Made by a program: the position numbers and the translations under genes. The notes beneath the pieces are model-generated. The model was not told where the DNA came from. It saw only the letters and a program-made list of their open reading frames with translations, and searched no databases. Positions 38,270-45,975 of a DNA stretch of 64,000 nt are shown piece after piece; position 1 is the stretch's first letter, and each line of letters begins with the position of its first letter. The DNA is from Mesorhizobium sp. (GTDB lineage Bacteria; Pseudomonadota; Alphaproteobacteria; Rhizobiales; Rhizobiaceae). The stretch lies in contig NZ_SUHQ01000013.1 of the NCBI RefSeq assembly GCF_004962245.1, forward strand, positions 62,001-126,000. Direction: 5' to 3'.

Positions 38270-39682
38270 TCAAGTCAGGTCGCGGGCAATTTCGGTGACG
38301 ACCTCGAAAGCGGTGTCGATGTCCGCCGCAGTCGTGTCGAACTGGCCGACCTGAAAGCGGATCGCGACCTGGCCGTCCACCCGTGTCTGTGTCAGGTAAA
38401 TGCGGCCATCGTCGTTGATCGCATTGACCAGCCGTAGATTGTGTTCGTCCAAATCGTCGGCTTCGGCCACCACGTGCCGGAACGAAAACAGCGACAGCAT
38501 TGGCTCCGTGACGATCTCGAAATCCGGTTCCCTGCCCAGCCGCGCGGCAAGGCCTTCGCTCCAGGCGACATGGTTGCGGATCATCGTTCGCAGATTTTCC
38601 AGCCCGTGGGCGCGCAACAGAAACCACAGTTTCAGTGCGCGAAAGCGCCGCCCGAGCGGCACCGACCATTCGGAATAGTTGATGATGCCGTCGCGCCCAT
38701 GCGTCTTCAGGTAATCTGGCTTGATGGCGAGCGTCCGCACCAGGTCTTCGGGCCGGCGGATGAACTGCATCGAGCAGTCGAACTGCGCGCCCAGCCATTT
38801 GTGCGGGTTGAAGACGATGGAATCCGCATGCTCTACGCCCGCCCAGAAATGCCGGTACTCCGGGCAGATCATCGCCGACCCGGCCCACGCGGCATCGACA
38901 TGCAGATAGAGCCCGTAGCGTTTCGCCACTGCCGCGACATCGGCGATATCATCCGTGCCGCCGGTGCTGGTACCGCCGACGCAAGCGACAATGCCGGCCG
39001 GCAGCATGCCAGCTTCCCGGTCGGCGACGATTGCCGCCTCAAGCGCTGCAACATCCATGGCGCGGAAGCGGCCGACAGCGGGAATGCGCACGAGATTCTC
39101 CTCGCCGATACCCGACACCCATATCGCCCGGTCGATCGAGGTATGGACCTGGTCGGAGGAATAGACGCGCAATATCGGCTGGCCTTGCAGACCCTTCTTG
39201 TTGCCCTGCCAGTCGAGCGCGCGCTCGCGCATGGTCAGCACGGCGGCAAGCGTCGCCGATGATGCCGAATCCTGGATGACGCCGGAAAACCCTTCCGGCA
39301 GGCCGAGCGCCTGCCGCATCCAGTCGACGACGCGTGTCTCGAGCTCGGTCGCTGCCGGCGAGGTCTGCCAGAGCATGCATTGCGCGGCCATCGCCGAGAC
39401 CAGATACTCGGCCACCACTGAGACCGGTGCGGCATTGGCCGGGAAATAGGCGAAGAAGCGTGGATGCTGCCAGTGCGTCATGCCCGGCAGGATTTTTTGC
39501 TCGAAGTCGGCGAAGATCGCCTGCATCGGTTCCGCCGCTTCAGGCGGCGAAGTCTCTATGCTCCTAAAGATGTCACCCGGCTCGACCAGCGGCCGCACCG
39601 GTCTTTCGCGCAGAGAGTTGCGATAGTCGGCGCCCCAATCCGCGGCGCGCCGCGACCACTGCCGGAAATCATCGTTGTTCAT
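38270..39682 (-). CDS. PLP-dependent group II amino-acid decarboxylase
   Basis: A 470-residue enzyme of the aromatic-L-amino-acid/glutamate decarboxylase family. It shows THWQHPRFFAYFPAN near the N-terminus, VHTSIDRA, the VDAAWAGSA aspartate that holds the pyridine nitrogen, and the FNPHKW lysine that binds PLP. The PTNA-type substrate loop resembles tryptophan/DOPA decarboxylases more than glutamate decarboxylase, but specificity cannot be read. It begins 55 bp after the Anbu gene on the same strand and could belong to that transcript. Confidence 0.9.
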   Translation of the reverse strand: MNNDDFRQWSRRAADWGADYRNSLRERPVRPLVEPGDIFRSIETSPPEAAEPMQAIFADFEQKILPGMTHWQHPRFFAYFPANAAPVSVVAEYLVSAMAAQCMLWQTSPAATELETRVVDWMRQALGLPEGFSGVIQDSASSATLAAVLTMRERALDWQGNKKGLQGQPILRVYSSDQVHTSIDRAIWVSGIGEENLVRIPAVGRFRAMDVAALEAAIVADREAGMLPAGIVACVGGTSTGGTDDIADVAAVAKRYGLYLHVDAAWAGSAMICPEYRHFWAGVEHADSIVFNPHKWLGAQFDCSMQFIRRPEDLVRTLAIKPDYLKTHGRDGIINYSEWSVPLGRRFRALKLWFLLRAHGLENLRTMIRNHVAWSEGLAARLGREPDFEIVTEPMLSLFSFRHVVAEADDLDEHNLRLVNAINDDGRIYLTQTRVDGQVAIRFQVGQFDTTAADIDTAFEVVTEIARDLT

Positions 39683-39737
39683 CGCACCTCCGGAATTGTG
39701 CGCCTACCGTCGCTGCGCGCTTGCGAAAGATGGGCCG

Positions 39738-40469
39738 CTACTCGGGAAAATCCGGCAGGCTCGCAAAGGCAGCCTTCAGCGCGCTCGACCAGCCGTCCGA
39801 AATGGTGCGGTAGTATTGATCGTCCTGGGCTATCCGCTTCTTCAGACTGACCTTGAAGGCGTCCTTTTCGTAGAACAGCAGATCGAGCGGCAGACCAACC
39901 GACAGGTTCGATTTCAGCGTCGAATCGAACGACACCAGCAGCAGTTTCACCGTCTCGGCGAAGCTCATCGTCTTTTCATAGGCACGGATGATGATCGGCT
40001 TGCCGTATTTGGTCTCGCCGATCTGGAAAAACGGCGTGTCGTCGGTCGACTCGATGAAATTGCCTTCCGGATAGATCATGAACAGCCGCGGCGCGCTGCC
40101 CTTGATCTGTCCACCAAGGATGAAGGAGGCATTGAAATAGGAATCCGCCTTGTCGCCCGACGGCGACGAACTGGCGATGACTTCCTTGACGGTGTCGCCG
40201 ACCATCCGCACCGTCTGGTACATGGAGGGCGTTTCGAGCAGTGTCGCGTGGCGATCACCAATTGCCTTGGTGCGCTCGTCGAGCAGGCTGACGACGGCCT
40301 GCGTCGTCGCCAGATTCCCGGCCGACATCAGCACGATAACGCGCTCGCCCGGTTCCTCCCAGACATGCATCTTCTTGAAGGTCGAGATCGAATCCATGCC
40401 GGCATTGGTGCGCGTGTCCGACATGAACACGAGCCCGCGATCGATCTTCAGGCCGACGCAATAGGTCAT
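39738..40469 (-). CDS. Anbu, ancestral beta-subunit-like proteasome-type protease
   Basis: A 243-residue Ntn-hydrolase of COG3484. Removal of Met exposes Thr1 (MTYCVGLKID). Asp17 (MSDTRTN) and the STFKKM lysines near 31-32 complete a proteasome-like active site. Known Anbu proteins assemble into open spiral or lock-washer rings without a dedicated ATPase, and their substrates are uncertain. It lies 30 bp after the transglutaminase gene in the characteristic Anbu neighbourhood, implying one pathway. Confidence 0.93.
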   Translation of the reverse strand: MTYCVGLKIDRGLVFMSDTRTNAGMDSISTFKKMHVWEEPGERVIVLMSAGNLATTQAVVSLLDERTKAIGDRHATLLETPSMYQTVRMVGDTVKEVIASSSPSGDKADSYFNASFILGGQIKGSAPRLFMIYPEGNFIESTDDTPFFQIGETKYGKPIIIRAYEKTMSFAETVKLLLVSFDSTLKSNLSVGLPLDLLFYEKDAFKVSLKKRIAQDDQYYRTISDGWSSALKAAFASLPDFPE

Positions 40470-40499
40470 CGAATCTCTTTGCCAGCAATCCTGCCGGGA

Positions 40500-41294
40500 T
40501 TACTGCTCCACCGTAACGGTGACCGCAAGCTGTTCTTCCGCTTGTCCAAGTCGAATTCCCGACACCGGCATGGCGTCGCGGTAATCGCGGCCGGTCGCCA
40601 CCCTTACATAGCGTTCGTCGGGCGAAATGCCGTTGGCGACGTCGAACGCGACCCAGCCGAGGCCCGCAACATGCGCCTCGGCCCACGCATGGCTTGCCGC
40701 CTGCTCGACCGACGCATCCATCATCAGGTAACCGCTGACGTAGCGGGCCGGAAACCCCATGGCACGCGCGGCGGCGGCAAAGATGTGGCTGTGGTCCTGG
40801 CAGACGCCGGTCTTGAGCGCCAGCGCATCCTCGGCCGGCGTCGCCGCGTTGGTGGTACCTGGCGTATAGGCGACGCGTTCGCCGATCACGGCCATCAGCC
40901 GGTGCAGTCTTTCGATATCGGTCCCCTCGCTAACCGAGGCCGCGAGTTCGCGAATGCCGCTGCCGATCATGGTCAACGGCGTTTCATGGCCAAACAGCCA
41001 GAGCGGCGCAAATCCCTGATGTGGCCCGGAGACGCCAGCGGTATCGCGTGTCACCACCTCGCCTGATGCCTGGACGGTGATGAAATCGCGCTCGCCTTCA
41101 ACACTCAACAGCCGCGTGTCATTGCCAAAATGATCGGTGAAGCGCACTTCCTCGCGCGCCCCTTCGATCTTCAGCGCCCAGGACAAAACGGTCTGCGTCG
41201 ATCCGCTGACCGGAAGCAGCCGCAGCCGCTGCAACAGATAGTGCACCGGCGCATCATAGCGGTATTCGGTCCGGTGGGTGATTTTCAGCCGCAT
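40500..41294 (-). CDS. Transglutaminase-like cysteine protease of the Anbu cluster
   Basis: A 264-residue protein of COG1305. An N-terminal beta domain (MRLKITHRTEYRYD, about 1-85) precedes the transglutaminase core with the catalytic triad Cys165 (TGVCQDHSH), His202 (ASHAWAEA) and Asp218 (FDVANG). Bacterial members usually act as peptidases or amide-cleaving enzymes. The start has GAGGAAG upstream and lies 7 bp after the alpha-E stop; the upstream 28 codons overlap alpha-E and are excluded. Confidence 0.92.
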   Translation of the reverse strand: MRLKITHRTEYRYDAPVHYLLQRLRLLPVSGSTQTVLSWALKIEGAREEVRFTDHFGNDTRLLSVEGERDFITVQASGEVVTRDTAGVSGPHQGFAPLWLFGHETPLTMIGSGIRELAASVSEGTDIERLHRLMAVIGERVAYTPGTTNAATPAEDALALKTGVCQDHSHIFAAAARAMGFPARYVSGYLMMDASVEQAASHAWAEAHVAGLGWVAFDVANGISPDERYVRVATGRDYRDAMPVSGIRLGQAEEQLAVTVTVEQ

Positions 41295-41301
41295 GGCTTC
41301 C

Positions 41302-42243
41302 TCAATAGAATCGATAGTCCTGCGCGATCTCGTCGCCGAGCCTAGTGTTGTCGCGAATGAAATTGGCCAGGAATTCATGCAGGCCGGCGTCGAATATGTC
41401 CTTGATCGACCCAGCCGTCAGCATGGCCTGGGTCTTGCCGGCGGTCACATGACAGGCATGGCGCTCGCCATAATCGTCGCCCAGGAATCTGAGATGCTCC
41501 GTCAGAAAACGATAGCAGAAGGTCAGCGAACGCGGCATACGGACATTGAGGATCAGATAGTCGGCGATGTTGCTCGGCTTGTAGTCGGCCTCATAGACCC
41601 AGCGATAGGAACGGTGCGCCGACACCGAACGCAGGATCGATTCCCACTGGTAGTTGTCGAGCGTCGAACCGACCCACGAGATCGACGGCAACAGCACGTA
41701 GTACTTCACGTCCAGGATGCGTGCGGTGTTGTCGGCGCGCTCGACATAGGTGCCGAGCTGCGAGAAATCGAAGATCTCGTTGCGCAGCATGGTGCCGTAG
41801 AACGAGCCGCGGATCAGTGCCGTTTCGCGCTTGATCGCGTCGAGGACGCTGGGCAGGTCGCGTTCGTCGATCGGCCTGGCCAGCATCCGCTTCAGTGACA
41901 TCCAGGCCTCGTTGATGCTTTCCCAGGTTTCGCGTGTCAGCGCGGTGCGCACCATGCGGGCGTTGTTGCGGGCCGTCTCGATCGACGCCATTGTGCTTGA
42001 CGGGTTCGATGTGTCGCGCAACAGGAAATCTGCGACGTTGGCGGCCGTATAGTCCTGATATTTCTGCGTGAAGGCGACGTCCGAACCGGCGCTGAGCAGC
42101 ACCGAATTCCATTCCTCCGAGGCGTTCTGGGTGCGGGTCAGCGCCATGCGCAGCCCGGCATCGACCAGCCGCGCCATGTTTTCCGCCCGCTCGATGTAGC
42201 GGTTCATCCAGTAGAGCCCGTTGGCGGTGCGGCCGAGAAGCAT
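41302..42243 (-). CDS. Alpha-E domain protein (COG2307)
   Basis: A 313-residue all-helical protein of the alpha-E family. It begins MLLGRTANGLYWMNRYIERAEN and contains the repeated YVERADNTAR-type motif, which occurs twice. The family is nearly always encoded with the COG2308 ATP-grasp and transglutaminase proteins and is thought to be a partner in an amide-ligation or peptide-tagging system. The ribosome site (GAGG) survives just outside the repeat-flanked insert upstream. Confidence 0.92.
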   Translation of the reverse strand: MLLGRTANGLYWMNRYIERAENMARLVDAGLRMALTRTQNASEEWNSVLLSAGSDVAFTQKYQDYTAANVADFLLRDTSNPSSTMASIETARNNARMVRTALTRETWESINEAWMSLKRMLARPIDERDLPSVLDAIKRETALIRGSFYGTMLRNEIFDFSQLGTYVERADNTARILDVKYYVLLPSISWVGSTLDNYQWESILRSVSAHRSYRWVYEADYKPSNIADYLILNVRMPRSLTFCYRFLTEHLRFLGDDYGERHACHVTAGKTQAMLTAGSIKDIFDAGLHEFLANFIRDNTRLGDEIAQDYRFY

Positions 42244-42262
42244 GTCAACGTGCCTCGATGTC

Positions 42263-42300
42263 GAGTGAGTAGCGAATAGGGAATAGCGAATAGGGGAAAA
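42263..42300. repeat. Left heptanucleotide repeat array flanking the IVP-family gene
   Basis: About four tandem copies of a 7-bp unit (ATAGSGA, alternating ATAGGGA and ATAGCGA), beginning GAGTGAGTAGCGAA. It is an inverted counterpart of the array on the other side of the small gene. It lies between the alpha-E ribosome site and the stop of the inserted gene. Confidence 0.88.
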
Positions 42301-42306
42301 AGGATT

Positions 42307-42687
42307 TCATGACTTTTGTTGCAAGCTCCTGATCATCGAACGCAACATTTTCCCAATCTCCTCGGCCTGACCAAGTAAACGAATCACCTCTTTCTCGACC
42401 ATCAAGCCCACTCTTCCGGACAGGATCAGGTGCGTTTCCAATTCTTTGAGAGAGCCTTGCGCAAAGCGCAGAAATTGAATGAAAGCTCCCGTATTTTCTC
42501 GTCCGTGCCCCTCCGCGATGTTTGCTGGGATTGACGCCGCCGAGCGCCTTATCTGAGAGGTCATTCCGTATGCTTCTTTGTTCGGGAACGCTGTCGTCAC
42601 GGAATAGCATTCTACCGCCAATTCGATGGCTGCCTTCCAAACAATCAGGTCCCTGTAAGAATTGATCGCCGTCGCGCACCCCCTCAT
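42307..42687 (-). CDS. Four-helix-bundle protein, 23S rRNA intervening-sequence (IVP/S23) family
   Basis: A 126-residue protein with the IVP pattern YRDLIVWKAAIELAVE, TSQIRRSAASIPANIAEGHGR and FLRFAQGSLKELETHL. Relatives are encoded inside 23S rRNA insertions, in diversity-generating retroelements (Avd), or as free genes, and form ring-shaped four-helix-bundle pentamers that bind nucleic acid. It sits inside the Anbu operon between the ATP-grasp and alpha-E genes, bracketed by inverted 7-bp repeat arrays, which marks it as an insertion. Its reading frame is intact. Confidence 0.92.
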   Translation of the reverse strand: MRGCATAINSYRDLIVWKAAIELAVECYSVTTAFPNKEAYGMTSQIRRSAASIPANIAEGHGRENTGAFIQFLRFAQGSLKELETHLILSGRVGLMVEKEVIRLLGQAEEIGKMLRSMIRSLQQKS

Positions 42688-42726
42688 TTCCCTATTCGCT
42701 ATGCGCTATTCCCTATTTCCCTACTC
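42688..42726. repeat. Right heptanucleotide repeat array (inverted relative to left)
   Basis: Read on the minus strand this holds about five ATAGSGA-type heptamers and begins GAGTAGGGAAATAGGGAAT, matching the left array with one extra unit and a few single-base changes. It starts immediately at the TAG stop codon of the ATP-grasp gene and ends at the IVP start codon, where it also supplies the purine-rich ribosome site. Confidence 0.88.
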
Positions 42727-44144
42727 TAATCATCCAGCACCCACGTATCCTTCGTCCCACCGCCTTGCGAGGAATTGACCACAAGCGAGCCTTCCTTCAG
42801 CGCCACGCGCGTCAGCCCGCCGGGCACGATCTGGATGCGGTCGGAAACCAGCACATAGGGCCTGAGATCGACATGGCGCGGCGCCAGCCCCTTGTCCGTC
42901 AGGATCGGACAGGTCGACAGCGCCAGTGTCGGCTGGGCGATGTAGTTCGACGGCTTTGCCGCGAGTCTCTTGGAAAAATCCTCGCATTCCTTCTTGGTCG
43001 CTGCCGGCCCGACCAGCATGCCGTAGCCGCCGGAACCGTGCACCTCCTTCACCACAAGCTCGTGGATATGTTCGAGCACGTATTTCAGGCTGTCCGGCTC
43101 CGAGCAGCGCCAGGTCGGGATGTTACCAAGGATCGCCTTGCGGCCAGTGTAGAATTCGACGATCTCGGGCATGTATGAATAGATCGCCTTGTCGTCGGCG
43201 ATGCCGGTTCCCGGCGCATTGGCGATGGTGATGTTGCCGGCGCGGTAGACGTCCATGATGCCCGGTACGCCAAGTGCCGAGTCCGGACGGAAGCTCAGCG
43301 GATCGAGGAAAGAATCGTCCACCCTTCGATAAAGCACGTCGACCTGCTTGTAGCCTTCGGTCGTGCGCATCGCGACATGGCCATCGACGACACGCAGATC
43401 CTGCCCCTCGACAAGCTGCACGCCCATCTGGTCGGCAAGGAAGGCGTGTTCGAAATAGGCGGAGTTGAAGCTTCCCGGCGTCAGCACGGCAATGGTCGGC
43501 GCACCCTTGGTGCTTTGCGGCCGCACCGCCGCCAGCGACTGGCGCAGGAGCTGCGGATAGTTTTCCACCGGCCGCACCTTGATCCGCTGGAACAGCTCGG
43601 GAAAGAGCTGCATCATCGTCTCGCGGTTCTCCAGCATGTAGGAGACGCCGGACGGCGTGCGCGCATTGTCCTCCAGCACATAGAATTCATTCTCGCTGAT
43701 GCGCACGATGTCGACGCCGATAATATGGGTGTAGACGCCGGCCGGCGGCCGCACCCCGATCATCTCGGGCAGGAACGCCTCGTTCCGGGCGATCAGCGCC
43801 TTGGGGACGCGCCCAGCGCGCAATATCTCCTGGCGGTGGTAGATGTCGTCGAGAAAGGCATTCAATGCCTGGACGCGCTGCTCTATGCCTTGCGTCAGCC
43901 TGCGCCATTCGTTGCCGGAAATGATACGCGGAACGATATCGAAGGGAATAAGACGTTCGGATGCTTCCTGCTCGCCATAGACGGCAAAGGTGATGCCAGT
44001 CTTGCGAAACACGCGTTCGGCATCCTGCATCTTTTCGGTAAGCCTGGCCGGATCCTGCTCCTTCAGCCAGTGATCGTAAGCCGAATACGGACTTCTCAAT
44101 CCGGAGACTTCCGGAAGCATTTCGTCGAACGCTGCCAATCGCAT
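42726..44144 (-). CDS. Circularly permuted type 2 ATP-grasp protein (COG2308)
   Basis: A 472-residue protein of the circularly permuted ATP-grasp family, related to glutathionylspermidine-synthase-type amide ligases. Seen are YTHIIGVDIVRISENEFYVLEDNARTPSG-type core strands (motif VLEDNART), LYRRVDDSFLDP, NAPGTGIADDKA, and the VVKEVHGSGGYGM lysine/glycine loop that would contact ATP. The predicted role is ATP-driven amide-bond formation on a peptide or small molecule. I placed the start at MRLAAFDEM; ATG codons 6 and 17 residues earlier remain possible, and no start has ideal spacing. Confidence 0.9.
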   Translation of the reverse strand: MRLAAFDEMLPEVSGLRSPYSAYDHWLKEQDPARLTEKMQDAERVFRKTGITFAVYGEQEASERLIPFDIVPRIISGNEWRRLTQGIEQRVQALNAFLDDIYHRQEILRAGRVPKALIARNEAFLPEMIGVRPPAGVYTHIIGVDIVRISENEFYVLEDNARTPSGVSYMLENRETMMQLFPELFQRIKVRPVENYPQLLRQSLAAVRPQSTKGAPTIAVLTPGSFNSAYFEHAFLADQMGVQLVEGQDLRVVDGHVAMRTTEGYKQVDVLYRRVDDSFLDPLSFRPDSALGVPGIMDVYRAGNITIANAPGTGIADDKAIYSYMPEIVEFYTGRKAILGNIPTWRCSEPDSLKYVLEHIHELVVKEVHGSGGYGMLVGPAATKKECEDFSKRLAAKPSNYIAQPTLALSTCPILTDKGLAPRHVDLRPYVLVSDRIQIVPGGLTRVALKEGSLVVNSSQGGGTKDTWVLDD

Positions 44145-44332
44145 ACTCCCCTGTGAGGCCATTTCACTGGCGTCACAGGAGAAAATCAAGCGCAATCGGT
44201 GATTTGGAGGATGCAGGCGACCAGTATGTCGCGACTGCCTAAAATTAGGGCAGCGCCAATACGGTTGTAATCAGGCTTTGCCTTATGTCGAGGCAAGTGC
44301 CGCAGGTCCTGCAGCCGCGCATCATGTTGCAC

Positions 44333-44400
44333 GTGCAAAGGACGCTGCAGCACTTTGATTTGGCGCATGATCCCCAGCGAAATCGATTCCGACTTTTGCT
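44333..44400. repeat. Rhizobial palindromic repeat-like element
   Basis: The stretch GTGCAAAGGACGCTGCAGCAC, given here only as GTGCAAAGG...GCAC around CTGCAG, then TTTGATTTGGCGCATGATCC, followed by a GATTCCGACTTTT tail, resembles short palindromic intergenic elements common in rhizobial genomes. It lies in the 287-bp gap between the AsnC-like gene and the ATP-grasp start. I recognise it by pattern only. Confidence 0.45.
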
Positions 44401-44431
44401 ACGCTGACCTTCGGTTCAGGTGGGTCGTGCG

Positions 44432-44668
44432 CTAGAAGGCGCGGAAGGTGACGACTGTGAACGTGTCCTTGATGCCGGGAAGAATCTGCACCTTCTCGTT
44501 GACGAAGTGGCCGATGTCTTCCTCGTCGTCGACGTAGAATTTGGCGAGCAGATCGTAGTTGCCGGCTGTCGAGTAGATTTCCGAAGCGATCTCGGCATCG
44601 GCCAAAGCGCTGGCAACGTCATAGGCCTTGCCCAGATCGCACTTTATCTGCACGAAGAATGCCTTCAT
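44432..44668 (-). CDS. Stand-alone Lrp/AsnC ligand-binding (RAM) domain protein
   Basis: A 78-residue protein consisting only of the C-terminal alpha-beta sandwich of Lrp/AsnC regulators: MKAFFVQIKCDLGKAYDVA, then a GNYDLLAKFYV strand and a PGIKDTFTVVTF strand. It has no helix-turn-helix. Such stand-alone RAM proteins form decameric rings that bind amino acids. The start at the second ATG gives the normal domain boundary; the upstream 22 codons are not conserved-looking. It is upstream of and codirectional with the ATP-grasp gene's unit in map order, but downstream of dsbA. Confidence 0.85.
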   Translation of the reverse strand: MKAFFVQIKCDLGKAYDVASALADAEIASEIYSTAGNYDLLAKFYVDDEEDIGHFVNEKVQILPGIKDTFTVVTFRAF

Positions 44669-44749
44669 TGCCCGGTCCTGCTCAAGCTTGCACGCATAGG
44701 CGGCCCTTGTGGCAGACTGCCGCCCGGCTTTCAAGCATCAGGACAGCGC

Positions 44750-45361
44750 TCAGGCCGCCCTGGCCTTGGCAATGGCTTCTCTCAGTTCCGCCACGGGCAT
44801 GCCGCGCCGGAACAATTTGCCGCCGATCACCAGAGCGGGGGTACCTTTCAGCTTAAAGGCAGTCGCCTGGGCATCGTTGCGGGAGAGAACCGCATCGATG
44901 TCCGGCTGGCGAGCCGCCAGATCGGCGCGGGCCATCGCGACATCAACGCCCGCGGCAGCAAGAATGTCGTGCGTCCGGCGCTCGGAAAGGCCGCGTTCAT
45001 TGGCCATCAGGGCATCGACCGCCTCGGCATAGTGCACACCGGCCGACAGCGCCATCCGCGCCGCGTCGCGCGAGGTGTCGCCAAAGATCGGCCAATCCTT
45101 CATCACCAGGCGGATGCCACGGTCCTCGGCGAGAAGCTTCTTCAGTTCGACAAAGACAAGTTTGCATATCGGGCACTGGTAGTCGACGAATTCGGCGATG
45201 GTCACGTCGCCATCGGGATTGCCAAGTGCGGGTATGGCCGGATCGAAGGCCACCTCCGAGACAGTTGGCGCGGTGTTCGCCCAGACGGGCATCGGAGCCA
45301 GAATGGCGAAGCTTGCGGCACCTCTCAGCAAAAGGCGCCGGTCGATCGGCTGTTCGAACAT
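44750..45361 (-). CDS. DsbA-family exported thiol-disulfide protein
   Basis: A 203-residue thioredoxin-fold protein with the active-site CPIC motif (YQCPICK) and the cis-proline loop KGTPALVIGG. A signal sequence with twin arginines (RRLLLRGAASFAILAPMPVWA) precedes it, so Tat export is possible, though the LLLRG core is not a perfect Tat motif. It likely oxidises or isomerises periplasmic cysteines. The start follows GGGA at 8-bp spacing. It is divergent from the DUF4864 gene. Confidence 0.87.
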   Translation of the reverse strand: MFEQPIDRRLLLRGAASFAILAPMPVWANTAPTVSEVAFDPAIPALGNPDGDVTIAEFVDYQCPICKLVFVELKKLLAEDRGIRLVMKDWPIFGDTSRDAARMALSAGVHYAEAVDALMANERGLSERRTHDILAAAGVDVAMARADLAARQPDIDAVLSRNDAQATAFKLKGTPALVIGGKLFRRGMPVAELREAIAKARAA

Positions 45362-45547
45362 CTTTGGTCCCATCAGTTGCGCGGGCAGGTCCACCGTCGT
45401 CACGATGAGCGTCGCGCCTTAAAGGAAGCTTAAGTGCGGCCAAACGGCGAAATGTTCTCGGGCGCTGAAACCGTGAAGCGCCGCCGAGCGTATATTATGC
45501 AGAGCGTCCTTTGACGGCGACTTCTCTAGGCACAACGGAGACAGGCC

Positions 45548-45967
45548 ATGCGCCGCGCGGTTTTCGCCATTGCAATCGTTCCATTCGTTCTGGCGTCCTC
45601 GGCATTTGCCGGCGATGCGCAAGTCAAGGCAGCCCAGGCAACCATCGATGGTCAGCTGAGGGCCTTCATCGCCGATGACGGTGCTGCCGCCTACAGCTTC
45701 GCGGCCCCGAACGTGAAGCGGATCTTTCCGACCGTCGACACCTTCATGAACATGGTGACGAATGGCTATCCGCCGGTGCGCAAGCCGCAGGCCTACTCGT
45801 TCGGCAAGGTGCAGGAGATGAGCCCGACTTCGATCATCCAGCAAGTGCTGATCGTCGGACCGGACGGCAAGGATTACGAGGCCGTCTACACGCTCGAACA
45901 ACAGCCCGACGGCAGCTTCCGCATCACCGGCTGCAGCCTGCGCGCGTCCACCTCGCTGAGCACCTGA
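45548..45967 (+). CDS. DUF4864-family exported protein
   Basis: A 139-residue protein with a signal peptide (cleavage near AFA-GDA) and a compact SnoaL/NTF2-like fold with the family's DDGAAAYSFAAPNVKRIFP opening and YEAVYTLEQQPDGSFRI strands. The function is unknown. It is probably monocistronic: its 3' end meets tgt tail to tail with an 8-bp gap. Confidence 0.85.
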   Translation: MRRAVFAIAIVPFVLASSAFAGDAQVKAAQATIDGQLRAFIADDGAAAYSFAAPNVKRIFPTVDTFMNMVTNGYPPVRKPQAYSFGKVQEMSPTSIIQQVLIVGPDGKDYEAVYTLEQQPDGSFRITGCSLRASTSLST

Positions 45968-45975
45968 GCGCTTGG

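Noticed and set aside
42263..42726. CRISPR array or simple microsatellite
   Set aside because: The units are 7 bp and directly contiguous with no spacers, and the two arrays are inverted around a gene, so they are not CRISPR and not a single slippage tract.
44720..45361. Tat-exported lipoprotein reading of the DsbA-like gene
   Set aside because: The RRLLLRG region has twin arginines but no lipobox cysteine and an imperfect Tat consensus, so only general export is claimed.
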